The notes under the pieces are model-generated. The model saw nothing but the letters and a program-made list of their open reading frames with translations, ran no database searches and was not told the origin of the DNA. From JBCBKP01 sp038521625 (GTDB taxonomy: Bacteria > Planctomycetota > Phycisphaerae > Phycisphaerales > UBA1924), in contig JBCBKP010000002.1 in assembly GCA_038521625.1 (NCBI GenBank), positions 124,001 to 188,000 of the forward strand: a stretch of 64,000 nucleotides of DNA. The letters are read 5' to 3'. Below are positions 16,617 to 24,722 of this stretch, piece after piece (position 1 is the first letter of the stretch; each line of letters opens with the position of its first letter). Made by a program: the position numbers and the translations under genes.

Positions 16617-17219
16617 TCAGGAGGCCGGGGGCGCCTCGCCGGCGCCGGCGGGCGGCTTGGTCAGGACCTCGTCGACGAGGCCGTACTCCTTCGCCTCCTG
16701 GGCGTCGAAGAACTTGTCGCGCTCGCTGTCCTCCTGGATGCGTTCGACCGGCTGGCCGGTGTGACGCGACAGGATCTCGTTGAGCAGCCGCTTGCTCTTG
16801 ATGATCTGCTCGGCCTGCAGGCGGACGTCCTCGGCCTGGCCGGTCACGCCGCCGTAGGGCTGGTGGATCATCACCTTCGCGTGCGGCAGGATGAAGCGCC
16901 GCCCCTCGGCCCCGGCGGTCAGGAGGACCGAGCCGCCCGAGTAGGCCCGGCCGATGCAGTAGGTCGCCACCGGCGATCCGAGGAACCGCATCGTGTCGTA
17001 GATGGCGAGCGTGTCGTCGACCGCGCCGCCTGGGCTGTTGATGTACAGGTTGATCTCCTGCCCCCGACGCTGATGGTCGAGGTAGAGCATCTGCATCATG
17101 ACCCGGCTCGCGCTGCCGGGGTGGATCTCGCCGACGAGGAAGACGATCCGGTGCTCGAGCAGGAGCTCCTCGATCGTCATCTCGCGTGTTCTCTGGTACG
17201 TGACGCCTGCGGCGGGCAT
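16617..17219 (-). CDS. clpP: ATP-dependent Clp protease proteolytic subunit (second copy)
   Basis: 200 residues from ATG 17219, with GGAGAAG (17223-17229, minus strand) just upstream. Catalytic residues are intact: Ser94 (GRAYSGGS, where most ClpPs have AASMG/A), His119 (MIHQPYGG) and Asp168 (DSERDKFF). The N-terminal tail with TREMTIEELLLEHRIVFLVGEI is the usual start of the fold. It leads the clpP-clpP-HAD operon and is transcribed divergently from the metallophosphoesterase-yidC unit. No clpX or tig gene is adjacent; clpS lies 4.6 kb away. Confidence 0.93.
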   Translation of the reverse strand: MPAAGVTYQRTREMTIEELLLEHRIVFLVGEIHPGSASRVMMQMLYLDHQRRGQEINLYINSPGGAVDDTLAIYDTMRFLGSPVATYCIGRAYSGGSVLLTAGAEGRRFILPHAKVMIHQPYGGVTGQAEDVRLQAEQIIKSKRLLNEILSRHTGQPVERIQEDSERDKFFDAQEAKEYGLVDEVLTKPPAGAGEAPPAS

Positions 17220-17273
17220 TTGCTTCTCCGTCTGACTGGTCGCGGGGCGGTGTCCCCGGTCCCGGATCGAGCG

Positions 17274-17279
17274 ATCATA
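17274..17279 (-). promoter_or_regulatory. TATGAT -10 hexamer of the clpP operon
   Basis: TATGAT on the minus strand, 54 bases before ATG 17219. It is the closest match to a consensus -10 in this divergent gap and, unlike the leaderless group, is paired with a Shine-Dalgarno. A TAGCAT on the plus strand at 17363-17368 may serve the divergent unit. No -35 is clear. Confidence 0.35.
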
Positions 17280-17443
17280 CTCGGGCCCGGGATAGCCCGG
17301 AGGCCCGGGGGCGTCCCCGAACGCGTATCGGCGGAGGCGTTGCCCGGCGTGAGTCCCGCACTTAGCATCCGCTTCGCATCCCCGGATGAGGCCCTCCCGG
17401 CGCGTCGCTGCGAGCGAGGGCGTCTCGATCGGAACCAACAGCT

Positions 17444-18238
17444 TTGCCTACCGCCATCGTCAGCGACATCCACGGCAACGCCGTCGCCTTCAGGGCCGTC
17501 CTCGAGGACATCGAGTCTCGCGGGATCGATCGCGTCGTCTGCCTCGGCGACGTGATCGGATACGGGCCCGACCCGCTCGAGTGCGTCGACCTGGTGCGCG
17601 AAGAGTGCGCGTGGTCGCTCATGGGCAACCACGACTTCGGCGTCCTCTACGAGCCCACGAACTTCAACCCCGCCGCCGAGAGCGCCGCCTTCTGGACCCG
17701 GGACCAGTTCGACGCCGAGCCCGACGAGAAGCTCCGGGCCGAGCGGTACGACTTCCTGGGCCGGATGCGCGTCCGCGTGAGCGAGCCCCTGCCCGACGGC
17801 GGCGCCGTCGACGGCACCGACCGGGCGCTCTGCGTGCACGCCTCGCCGCGCCGCCCGGTCAACGAATACATCTTCCCCGACGACGTCCACGAGGCGCCCG
17901 ACAAGCTCTCGGCGATCTTCGACCGGATCGACCGGGTCGCCTTCTGCGGCCACACCCACGTCCCCGGCGTGTTCAGCGACGACCCGGACTTCTTCCCGCC
18001 CGGCGAGCTCGGGCGACAGCCGGTGCACACCTTCGACGCCGGCGAGAAGGTGATCGTCAACGTCGGCAGCGTCGGCCAGCCGCGCGACCAGGACCCCCGC
18101 GCCAGCTACGTGATCCTCCACGCCAACCAGGTCGAGTTCGTCCGCGTCGAGTACGACGTCGAGGCGACCGCCAGCAAGATCAAGGCCGTGCCCGAGCTGC
18201 AGGACTGGCTCGGCGACAGGCTGTTCGAGGGCCGGTGA
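17444..18238 (+). CDS. calcineurin-like metallophosphoesterase (YfcE/MJ0936-like)
   Basis: 264 residues starting at TTG 17444, the only initiation codon upstream of the first conserved motif. Metal-binding motifs in order: SDIHGNAVAF (~7-16), CLGDVIGYGPDP (~33-44), MGNHDFG (~62), HASPRRP (~132) and CGHTHVPG (~168), then NVGSVGQPRDQDPRASY, a signature of small bacterial phosphodiesterases. The target, a phosphoprotein, nucleotide or other phosphodiester, is not evident. The stop overlaps the yidC reading frame by GTGA, pointing to coupled expression. Confidence 0.87.
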   Translation: MPTAIVSDIHGNAVAFRAVLEDIESRGIDRVVCLGDVIGYGPDPLECVDLVREECAWSLMGNHDFGVLYEPTNFNPAAESAAFWTRDQFDAEPDEKLRAERYDFLGRMRVRVSEPLPDGGAVDGTDRALCVHASPRRPVNEYIFPDDVHEAPDKLSAIFDRIDRVAFCGHTHVPGVFSDDPDFFPPGELGRQPVHTFDAGEKVIVNVGSVGQPRDQDPRASYVILHANQVEFVRVEYDVEATASKIKAVPELQDWLGDRLFEGR

Positions 18239-18246
18239 CCGACACC

Positions 18247-20460
18247 ATGACGACGCTCGACCGTCTCTCCCATCGCTTCGTCCTGATCCTGTCGCTCGTG
18301 TCCCTCCTCGCGTTCGGTGCGCGTGCGCAGGAGGCCGAGCCCGTTCCCGTCGAGGACCTCGTCGAGGCGCCGGCGCCGGACTTCCCGTCGTACAGCCCGC
18401 GGCTGTTCCTGGGCGTGGGGACCTCGGCGCCGCTCGCGCCGCTGCCGGACGACCCCGAGGCCATCGATCCCGACGCGATCGACAGCCAGCTCTCGATCGA
18501 GTTCAGCAACTACGCGGCGGGCATCGCCTCGCTCCGCCTGACCGATTACCGCATCACGACCACCGACCCCGCGCGGATCGAGATCCAGCGGATCAGGACG
18601 GCCGGGGACCTCAACGCGATCCCCTACTCGGCGATCCGCCTCGAGGTCGTGCCGGGCGACGCCCCGCGCGGCCTCCGCGCCGACCAGTGGTCCCGTGTCG
18701 ATCTCGCCGTGCCTGGGGTCTGGCGTCCCGACCCGGCGGTCCCGGGCCGGTTCACCGCCGAGATCCTGGACGAGGACGGCGCCCTCGCGTTCGAGCTCGA
18801 GCGTGTCTTCTCGATCGAGCCCGACAGCTACGAGGTCGAGCTCCGCCAGTCCGTCCGCAACGTCGGCGCCGGCGACGTCCGCGTCCGCTGGGTCCAGGCC
18901 GGGCCCGGCGATCTCCCGGAGCCCGAATCGACCTACGCCGGCGACAAGCGCCGGGTCCGTTTCGGCTACCTGCGCGACGAGGCGACCCAGGGCTCGAGCA
19001 TGCGGGTCTCCACCGACACCGACCTCGAGAGCCGCTCGTCGATGGTGCTCGGCTCGAAGGGCGCGTACCGCAGCAACGGCGAGGTCTGGGTCGCGACGCA
19101 GGAGCGCGAGGCCGGCCGCCGGCTGGTCTGGTTCGGCCTGACCGACCGCTACTTCGCGGTCGCCACCCACCGGCTCTTCGACCCCGCGACGCTGCAGGGG
19201 CCGAGCGGCAAGCTGTTCAACTCGGTCGATCGGATCCGCTCGCTGATCCTCAACCGGGACGCGGGCACGAAGGAATCGGCCGTCGTCCTGACGCAGCTGG
19301 AGAGCCCGCCGATCCCGCTGCCCCAGGGCGCCGCGGCCAACCTCTCGATCGGGATCTACGCCGGCCCGCTCTACGAGCCGGCGATCGAATCGCAGGCGGT
19401 CGCCCCCGCGCTGAGCCTCGGCGAGCTCGTCCAGTACAACCTCGGCGGCCCCTGCGCGTTCTGCACGTTCGGCTTCCTCAGCGAACCGCTGATCGGCGTG
19501 CTCCGCCTGTTCGACGGCTTCATCGGTGACTTCGCCTTCGCGATCATGCTGCTCGTGCTCGTCGTCAGGACGGCGCTTCACCCCATCACGCACTGGACGC
19601 AGGTCCGGATGGCTCGCTTCGGCGTGCAGATGCAGGGCGTCGCGCCGAAGATGAAGCAGCTCAAGGAGCGATTCGAGGTCAAGGAACACGACACGCCCGA
19701 GGCCAAGGCCGAGAAGCAGAAGAAGATGCAGGCCGAGATGGCCGCGCTTTGGCGCGAGGAGGGTATCAACCCGCTCTCGGCGCTGGGATGCCTGCCGATG
19801 CTGCTCCAGAGCCCGATCTGGATCGCTCTCTACGCCACGCTCTACTTCGCCTTCGACCTCCGCCACGAGGCCGCCTTCTTCGGCGTCTTCCAGCAGGTCA
19901 TCCCCGACTGGAGGTTCCTGGCCGACCTCTCGACGCCCGACGCGGCGATCCCGATCGGCGCGGGATTCAGCCTGCCGCTGCTCGGCCGCTTCGACGCGAT
20001 CAACATCCTGCCGGCGATCATGGCGCTCGTCTACTGGCTGCAGCAGAAGTACCTCGCGCCGCCGACGACCGGCACGATGACGCCCGAGCAGGAGCAGCAG
20101 CAGAAGATCATGCGATTCATGATCGTGTTCATGTTCCCGCTGATCATGTACAACGCGCCCTCCGGCCTGCTGATCTACTTCATCACCAACTCGACGCTCG
20201 GCGTGGTCGAGAGCAAGTGGATCCGCAGCCGCGCCAAGGCCCGGGGGCTGCTCGATCCCGACAAGATCAAGGCCGAGAAGCTCGAGCGCCGCGCCCGCCA
20301 GCCCAAGAAGGGCGGCTTCATGGAGAAGATCCGGCGGATGGCCGAGGAGCAGCAGCGGATCCGGGCCGAGCAGCAGGGCATGAAGGTCCGCAAGGTGCAG
20401 AACACCGCCGAGACCAAGCCCGGCAAGCCCACCCCGAGCCGCTACAAGAAGCGCAAGTGA
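18247..20460 (+). CDS. yidC: membrane protein insertase YidC
   Basis: 737 residues from ATG 18247; GTG 18235, which overlaps the upstream stop as GTGA, is an equally plausible start. A signal-like segment (LILSLVSLLAFGARA) and a long periplasmic domain (~45-415) of the Gram-negative YidC1 type precede the conserved insertase core. The core has FAIMLLVLVVRTALHPIT with the conserved Arg of the hydrophilic groove, a coiled cytoplasmic hairpin rich in Lys/Glu (~470-500) and EEGINPLSALGCLPMLLQ. The C-terminal tail is very basic and may bind ribosomes. It inserts inner-membrane proteins with or without SecYEG. rnpA and rpmH, often upstream, are absent here. Confidence 0.94.
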   Translation: MTTLDRLSHRFVLILSLVSLLAFGARAQEAEPVPVEDLVEAPAPDFPSYSPRLFLGVGTSAPLAPLPDDPEAIDPDAIDSQLSIEFSNYAAGIASLRLTDYRITTTDPARIEIQRIRTAGDLNAIPYSAIRLEVVPGDAPRGLRADQWSRVDLAVPGVWRPDPAVPGRFTAEILDEDGALAFELERVFSIEPDSYEVELRQSVRNVGAGDVRVRWVQAGPGDLPEPESTYAGDKRRVRFGYLRDEATQGSSMRVSTDTDLESRSSMVLGSKGAYRSNGEVWVATQEREAGRRLVWFGLTDRYFAVATHRLFDPATLQGPSGKLFNSVDRIRSLILNRDAGTKESAVVLTQLESPPIPLPQGAAANLSIGIYAGPLYEPAIESQAVAPALSLGELVQYNLGGPCAFCTFGFLSEPLIGVLRLFDGFIGDFAFAIMLLVLVVRTALHPITHWTQVRMARFGVQMQGVAPKMKQLKERFEVKEHDTPEAKAEKQKKMQAEMAALWREEGINPLSALGCLPMLLQSPIWIALYATLYFAFDLRHEAAFFGVFQQVIPDWRFLADLSTPDAAIPIGAGFSLPLLGRFDAINILPAIMALVYWLQQKYLAPPTTGTMTPEQEQQQKIMRFMIVFMFPLIMYNAPSGLLIYFITNSTLGVVESKWIRSRAKARGLLDPDKIKAEKLERRARQPKKGGFMEKIRRMAEEQQRIRAEQQGMKVRKVQNTAETKPGKPTPSRYKKRK

Positions 20461-20467
20461 GCCGCCG

Positions 20468-21769
20468 GTGAACGCGGCGCCCGCGCAGACCGACACCATC
20501 GCCGCGATCGCCTCCCCGCCCGGCCACTCCGCCCGCGCCATCGTTCGAATCGCCGGCCCGCAGACGCCCGCGATCCTGGCCCGGCTCTGCCAGGACGCGC
20601 CCGATCGCACCGGCCCGTGCACGGTCCGTCTCCCCGGCGGCGCGGAGCTCGCCTGCGAGATCGTCCGCTGGACCGCGCCGCGAAGCTACACCGCCCAGGA
20701 CGCCGCCGAGCTGATCCTTCCCGGCAACCCCGAGCTGGCCCGGCGCGTGCTGCGCGCGCTCTGCGGCGCGGGCGCACGAGAGGCCGGCCCCGGCGAGTTC
20801 ACACTCCGCGCGTGCCTGGCCGGCAAGCTCACCGTCGAGCAGGCCGAGGGCGTGGCGCGGGTCATCGCCTCGGAGCGCGACGACGAGCTCGAGACCGCGC
20901 GCCGACTGCTCCGCGGCGACACCGGCGAGCGCTACGCGCGCTGGGCCGATCGCATCGCCGAACTTCTCGCGCTCGTCGAGGCCGGCATCGACTTCACCGA
21001 TCAGGAGGACGTCGTGCCGATCGAGGCCGCGGACCTGCGCGCGCGGTTGCTCAAGCTGCGCGCCGAGATCCGTGACCTGATCGGCGCGCCGGGCGAGCGC
21101 CGGTCCGCGAGCCCCCGCGCCGTGCTCGCGGGCCCCCCGAGCGCCGGCAAGAGCACCCTCTTCAACGCCCTGCTCGGACGCGAGCGCGCGGTCGTCCACG
21201 ATCGTCCCGGGACCACGCGCGACGCGATCGCCGAGCCGCTGAAGCTCGACACACGAACCGTCACGCTCGTCGACCTGGCAGGGCTGGAAGCGGCCGGTGA
21301 CGCCGACGCCCAGGCCGCCGCCTTCTCCGAGATCAAAGCCGCCGACCTCGTGCTCTGGTGCGACCCCGACGGCTCGCCGCCGGACGAGCGGCTCGAGCCC
21401 GCCAAGACGATCTGCATCCGGACGAAGGCCGACCGCCCGATCGGGGAGCCCGACGCGGACGTGGTTGAAGTCTGTGCACTCGACGGCCGGGGGCTGGCCG
21501 TCCTGAGGGGCGTCCTCGCCGAGCACGCCCTCGCCGGCTCCGCCGGCCTCTCGGTGCCCGAACGGCACGCCGAGGCGCTCCGGGCGACCGAGGCCCGTCT
21601 CGAGAGCGCCTGCACGGAACTCGCGGGCCAGGAGCGGGCGCTCGCGAGCCCCGAGCTCGTCGCGGGCGAGCTCCGTCTGGGGCTCGACTCACTCGGCGCG
21701 ATCACCGGCCGAGTCGACGCGGACGAGATCCTCGGACGGGTGTTCTCGGGCTTTTGCGTCGGGAAGTAG
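20468..21769 (+). CDS. mnmE: tRNA modification GTPase MnmE
   Basis: 433 residues from GTG 20468, seven bases after yidC. With MnmG it makes the 5-carboxymethylaminomethyl group at U34 of tRNAs. The N-terminal folate-binding domain (DTIAAIASPPGHSARAIVRIAG; PGEFTLRACLAGKLTVEQAE), helical domain, inserted G domain and terminal FCVGK with the conserved Cys are present. In the G domain, Walker A (GPPSAGKS) and G2 (PGTTRDAI) are standard, but the switch II segment after DLAG is short and unusual and G4 reads TKAD instead of NKxD. Confidence 0.93.
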   Translation: MNAAPAQTDTIAAIASPPGHSARAIVRIAGPQTPAILARLCQDAPDRTGPCTVRLPGGAELACEIVRWTAPRSYTAQDAAELILPGNPELARRVLRALCGAGAREAGPGEFTLRACLAGKLTVEQAEGVARVIASERDDELETARRLLRGDTGERYARWADRIAELLALVEAGIDFTDQEDVVPIEAADLRARLLKLRAEIRDLIGAPGERRSASPRAVLAGPPSAGKSTLFNALLGRERAVVHDRPGTTRDAIAEPLKLDTRTVTLVDLAGLEAAGDADAQAAAFSEIKAADLVLWCDPDGSPPDERLEPAKTICIRTKADRPIGEPDADVVEVCALDGRGLAVLRGVLAEHALAGSAGLSVPERHAEALRATEARLESACTELAGQERALASPELVAGELRLGLDSLGAITGRVDADEILGRVFSGFCVGK

Positions 21770-21798
21770 ACCCGCCTCCACGGCCGCGTCCGCCCGCC

Positions 21799-21804
21799 TA
21801 TCTT
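21799..21804 (+). promoter_or_regulatory. TATCTT -10 hexamer, leaderless start of clpS
   Basis: TATCTT ends eight bases before ATG 21813; no Shine-Dalgarno is present. Confidence 0.4.
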
Positions 21805-21812
21805 TCGACGCG

Positions 21813-22169
21813 ATGAGTGAGCCGCAGGACACGTCACAGGCCCCGGCAACGACGCACACCGCGACGAAAGCCCCGGCTCGGACGGCCACGTCGACCACAG
21901 CCCCGACCCGCCAGCCGACGAAGCCGAAGCAGCTCCCCCCGTTCCGCGTCCTGCTCCACAACGACGACCAGAACGAGCGTGGGTACGTCGCCGCGACGAT
22001 CCACGAGCTGACGCCGCATTCGCGGGCCAAGTCCGTCGACATCATGTGGCGGGCCGAACGCCGCGGCGTCGCCCTCCTGCTCGTGACGCACCGCGAGCGG
22101 GCCGAGCTCTACCGCGATCAGTTCCGCTCCAAGGGGCTGGTCGTCACCATCGAGCCGGCCGGCGACTGA
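21813..22169 (+). CDS. clpS: ClpS-like adaptor protein
   Basis: 118 residues. A low-complexity Thr/Pro/Ala/Lys-rich N-terminal extension (~1-42) precedes the ClpS core: PPFRVLLHNDDQNERGYV, then VTHRERAELYRDQFRSKGLVVTIEP at the C-terminus, the strand-helix-strand pattern of the family. ClpS delivers N-degron substrates to ClpA or ClpC for degradation by ClpP, so it is functionally tied to the clpP pair at 16-17 kb. The acidic pair in HNDD that contacts the N-terminal residue is conserved; the middle helix (HSRAKSVDIMWRAERRG) diverges from E. coli ClpS. Confidence 0.82.
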   Translation: MSEPQDTSQAPATTHTATKAPARTATSTTAPTRQPTKPKQLPPFRVLLHNDDQNERGYVAATIHELTPHSRAKSVDIMWRAERRGVALLLVTHRERAELYRDQFRSKGLVVTIEPAGD

Positions 22170-22195
22170 CGCCCCGAACAACCCGCATCTCTTGA

Positions 22196-22208
22196 CTGAT
22201 CCGATCAG
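22196..22208. repeat. 6-1-6 palindrome CTGATC-C-GATCAG
   Basis: Perfect inverted repeat in the gap between clpS and the next gene. Related to the hairpin at 10997-11014. It could be an operator, a weak terminator or chance. Confidence 0.3.
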
Positions 22209-22355
22209 AGCGCCCCTCGGCGTGGTGGCCCTGTAGGGGGTGCGACCCCCGCGCTTCAGGCTCGTCCCCAGACCGCCGATGTCGGTGTCGCCGGCCGATC
22301 GGCCCGCCGAGTGGATGGCGGGAGCGCCGGCTGGCACGCTCGGGAGGGGAACGTC

Positions 22356-22844
22356 ATGCCGCTGCGAATCGGTGAGCTCCTGGTCAAGCGCGGTGTGATC
22401 ACCGAAGCGCAGCGCGACGAGATCCTCGCGGCGCAGCGGCGACGCGCCCGTCCCTTCGGCGTGCTCGCCGAGGAGATGTTCGGCGTCCGCCCCGAGGCCG
22501 TCGAGGAGGCCTGGGTCGAGCAGTACGCCGGCATGGCCGAGCGCATCTCGGCCCCGGAGATCGAGCCCGAGCGGCGTGCGCTGTTGGAGGTCGACCGCCG
22601 CCAGGCCTGGCAGTTCGGCCTCATCCCGTTGTCCTTCGATGGCGACGACCTTGTCGTCCTCAGCAGCGACGCGATGCTGGTCCGCGCCCTCCGGTTCGCG
22701 GCCTGGCGAATCCCCGCCGCCTGCCGGTTCGTCCTGACAGACGAGGAGACTCTCCGCGAGGCCGTCAGCGTCTACTACCCGATGGCCGGCTTCGACGGAA
22801 ACTTCATGGCTGAGGTCGACGCCCGAGCCCTCGCCCAGGACTGA
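22356..22844 (+). CDS. stand-alone GspE/PilB N-terminal-like (MshEN) protein
   Basis: 162 residues from ATG 22356 with GGGAGGGGA (22342-22350) upstream. The start RIGELLVKRGVITEAQRDEILAAQRR is the typical opening of the T2SS/type IV pilus ATPase N-terminal domain, which in MshE-type proteins binds c-di-GMP. Here it ends after this domain (about residue 150), with no Walker A ATPase. It could act as a soluble regulator or ligand-binding protein for a secretion or pilus machine. A diguanylate cyclase is encoded at 30.7 kb, but no link is proven. Confidence 0.7.
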   Translation: MPLRIGELLVKRGVITEAQRDEILAAQRRRARPFGVLAEEMFGVRPEAVEEAWVEQYAGMAERISAPEIEPERRALLEVDRRQAWQFGLIPLSFDGDDLVVLSSDAMLVRALRFAAWRIPAACRFVLTDEETLREAVSVYYPMAGFDGNFMAEVDARALAQD

Positions 22845-22888
22845 CCGCCCGCCCCTTCAGGCCACCGAGATCCTGTTTGGCCGCCCCC

Positions 22889-22894
22889 TAGCAT
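22889..22894 (+). promoter_or_regulatory. TAGCAT -10 hexamer, leaderless start of rimO
   Basis: TAGCAT ends seven bases before ATG 22902; no Shine-Dalgarno is present. Confidence 0.4.
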
Positions 22895-22901
22895 TCCTTC
22901 T

Positions 22902-24632
22902 ATGCCGTCGGCCGAGTCCCAAAGCCAGACCGCGTCCGCGGACGCGGGCGGTGTCCGCACCGTCTCCTTCGTCAGCCTCGGCTGCCCGAAGAACCTCGTA
23001 GACAGCGAGAAGATGCTCGGCCAGCTCGCCGAGGACGGCCTCGTCCCGGTCTCGGCGGAGGCGGTCGAGCAGAACCTGGACGAGGGCGACGACCTCTCGG
23101 TCGCCGGCTCCGAGCAGGACATCTCCGCGGCCAAGGGTCGTGTCACGCCGGCCGACGCCGTCGTCGTGAACACCTGCGGGTTCCTCGAGGCCTCGAAGAA
23201 CGAGTCGATGGCCGTCATCGAGGACGCGCTGGCGATGAAGCGGGCCGGCGAGATCAAGCGCGTCGTCGTCGCCGGATGCCTCGTGCAGCGGCACCGCGCC
23301 AAGCTGTTCGAGTGGGCGCCGGGCATCGATGCGCTGATCGGCGTGTTCGACCGCGACAAGATCACCGAGGCCGTGCGCGGCCCCGGCGGCGCTTCGACGC
23401 GCGAGGCCAACACGCTCGACGACGCCGGGCACACCGCGCCCTACTGGATCAGCGGCAACGCCCTGGTCAAGGCCAAGGCCGATCCCGCGATCGCCGGCGG
23501 CGTCGTGGCCGGCATCACCGTGAACGGCAAGGACGGTCAGGGCCTGGGCTACTTCGAGTCCGACGCCTCGCGGCTGCGGCTCACGCCCCGGCACTACGCC
23601 TATCTGCGCATCTCCGAGGGCTGCAACCAGAAGTGCGCCTTCTGCACCATCCCCTCGATCCGCGGCAAGATGCGATCCAAGGGCGAGGCCGCGGTGCTCG
23701 ACGAGGCCCGCGAGCTGCTCCGGGACGGCGCCCACGAGCTGCTCCTCATCGGGCAGGACACGACCAGCTACGGCGACGACATCGGGCGCGGGCTCGCCGA
23801 CGGCGATCCGGGCGACCGCTTCTCGGCCGGACTGCCGCGCCTGCTCAGCGAGCTCGAACGCGTGGTCCGCGAGGAGACCGGGCGGGGCTGGCTGCGGCTG
23901 ATGTACGCTTATCCGACGACCTTCACCGACCCGGTGATCGACGCCTTCGCCGAGCTCGCCGCGCGCGGCATCCTGCTGCCCTACATCGATATCCCGCTGC
24001 AGCACGCCTCGGACAACATGCTGACCGCGATGCGCCGCAACGTCACCGCGCGGACCCAGCGCGAGCTGATCGACAAGCTGCGTGAGCGGATCCCCGGCAT
24101 GGCCGTCCGGACGACGTTCATCAGCGGCTTCCCCGGCGAGACCGACGCCGACCACGAACAGCTGCTCGAGTTCATCGAGCACTGCGCGTTCGAGGCCGTC
24201 GGCGTGTTCACCTACTCGACCGAGCCCGGCACGCCCGCGGGCACGATGGCCGACGACCCCGCCCTCGCGGTGCCGCACGAGGTGGCGCTGGAGCGCAAGC
24301 ACGAGCTGATGGCGCTGCAGCAGGCGCTGGCCTTCGAGCAGAACGAGTACCTCGCCGAGCAGTTCGATCCCGAGTGTCCGCTCGAGTCGGGGCTCCGCTT
24401 CGACGTGCTGATCGACGAGCCGATGGGGGAGGACGAGACCGGCGCTCACCTCGCCCGCGGTCGGACGTACTTCCAGGCGCCGCAGATCGACCCGGTTACG
24501 TACGTCCGATCGCGCGAGCGTCGCACGCCAGGCGAGCTCGTCCGCTGCGTCCTGACCGAGGCCGACGGCTACGACCTGATCGCGGTGCCCGTGGACGATC
24601 TCGGCGTTCGCGTGTCGCTGCCCTTGGCGTGA
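22902..24632 (+). CDS. rimO: ribosomal protein uS12 methylthiotransferase
   Basis: 576 residues, against ~440 for the usual enzyme. It adds a methylthio group to an Asp of ribosomal protein S12 using two 4Fe-4S clusters and SAM. The UPF0004 domain has Cys in SLGCPKN, VNTCGFLE and AGCLVQRH; the radical-SAM CxxxCxxC is in SEGCNQKCAFCTIP; a C-terminal TRAM-like region follows. The length comes from inserts: ~25 residues of acidic linker before ADAVVVNTCGF, a ~40-residue stretch between the two domains, and extra sequence around GDDIGRGLADGDPG. The key residues are intact. Confidence 0.92.
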   Translation: MPSAESQSQTASADAGGVRTVSFVSLGCPKNLVDSEKMLGQLAEDGLVPVSAEAVEQNLDEGDDLSVAGSEQDISAAKGRVTPADAVVVNTCGFLEASKNESMAVIEDALAMKRAGEIKRVVVAGCLVQRHRAKLFEWAPGIDALIGVFDRDKITEAVRGPGGASTREANTLDDAGHTAPYWISGNALVKAKADPAIAGGVVAGITVNGKDGQGLGYFESDASRLRLTPRHYAYLRISEGCNQKCAFCTIPSIRGKMRSKGEAAVLDEARELLRDGAHELLLIGQDTTSYGDDIGRGLADGDPGDRFSAGLPRLLSELERVVREETGRGWLRLMYAYPTTFTDPVIDAFAELAARGILLPYIDIPLQHASDNMLTAMRRNVTARTQRELIDKLRERIPGMAVRTTFISGFPGETDADHEQLLEFIEHCAFEAVGVFTYSTEPGTPAGTMADDPALAVPHEVALERKHELMALQQALAFEQNEYLAEQFDPECPLESGLRFDVLIDEPMGEDETGAHLARGRTYFQAPQIDPVTYVRSRERRTPGELVRCVLTEADGYDLIAVPVDDLGVRVSLPLA

Positions 24633-24674
24633 AGGTCGTTCTCGGTCGAACGCGAGCGAATCTTTCGAACCGCT

Positions 24675-24703
24675 TTGGTCGTTCCGCTCGGTTCGGCTAG
24701 GCT
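24675..24703 (+). promoter_or_regulatory. TTGGTC-17-TAGGCT, possible promoter of the dockerin-like gene
   Basis: TTGGTC (24675-24680) and TAGGCT (24698-24703) are separated by 17 bases and followed by a short leader with a strong Shine-Dalgarno (GGAGGAG, 24711-24717). Confidence 0.35.
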
Positions 24704-24722
24704 CTCCCGGGAGGAGATCCCC

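Noticed and set aside
17386..18246. An N-terminal extension of almost 290 residues in the yidC reading frame
   Set aside because: The frame is open only because GC-rich antisense and out-of-phase codons rarely contain stops; the segment is an Arg/Pro-rich shadow of the metallophosphoesterase gene, and a signal peptide begins just after ATG 18247.
20536..20552. tRNA T-arm-like GTTCGAATC
   Set aside because: It lies inside the mnmE coding sequence and no cloverleaf can be folded around it.
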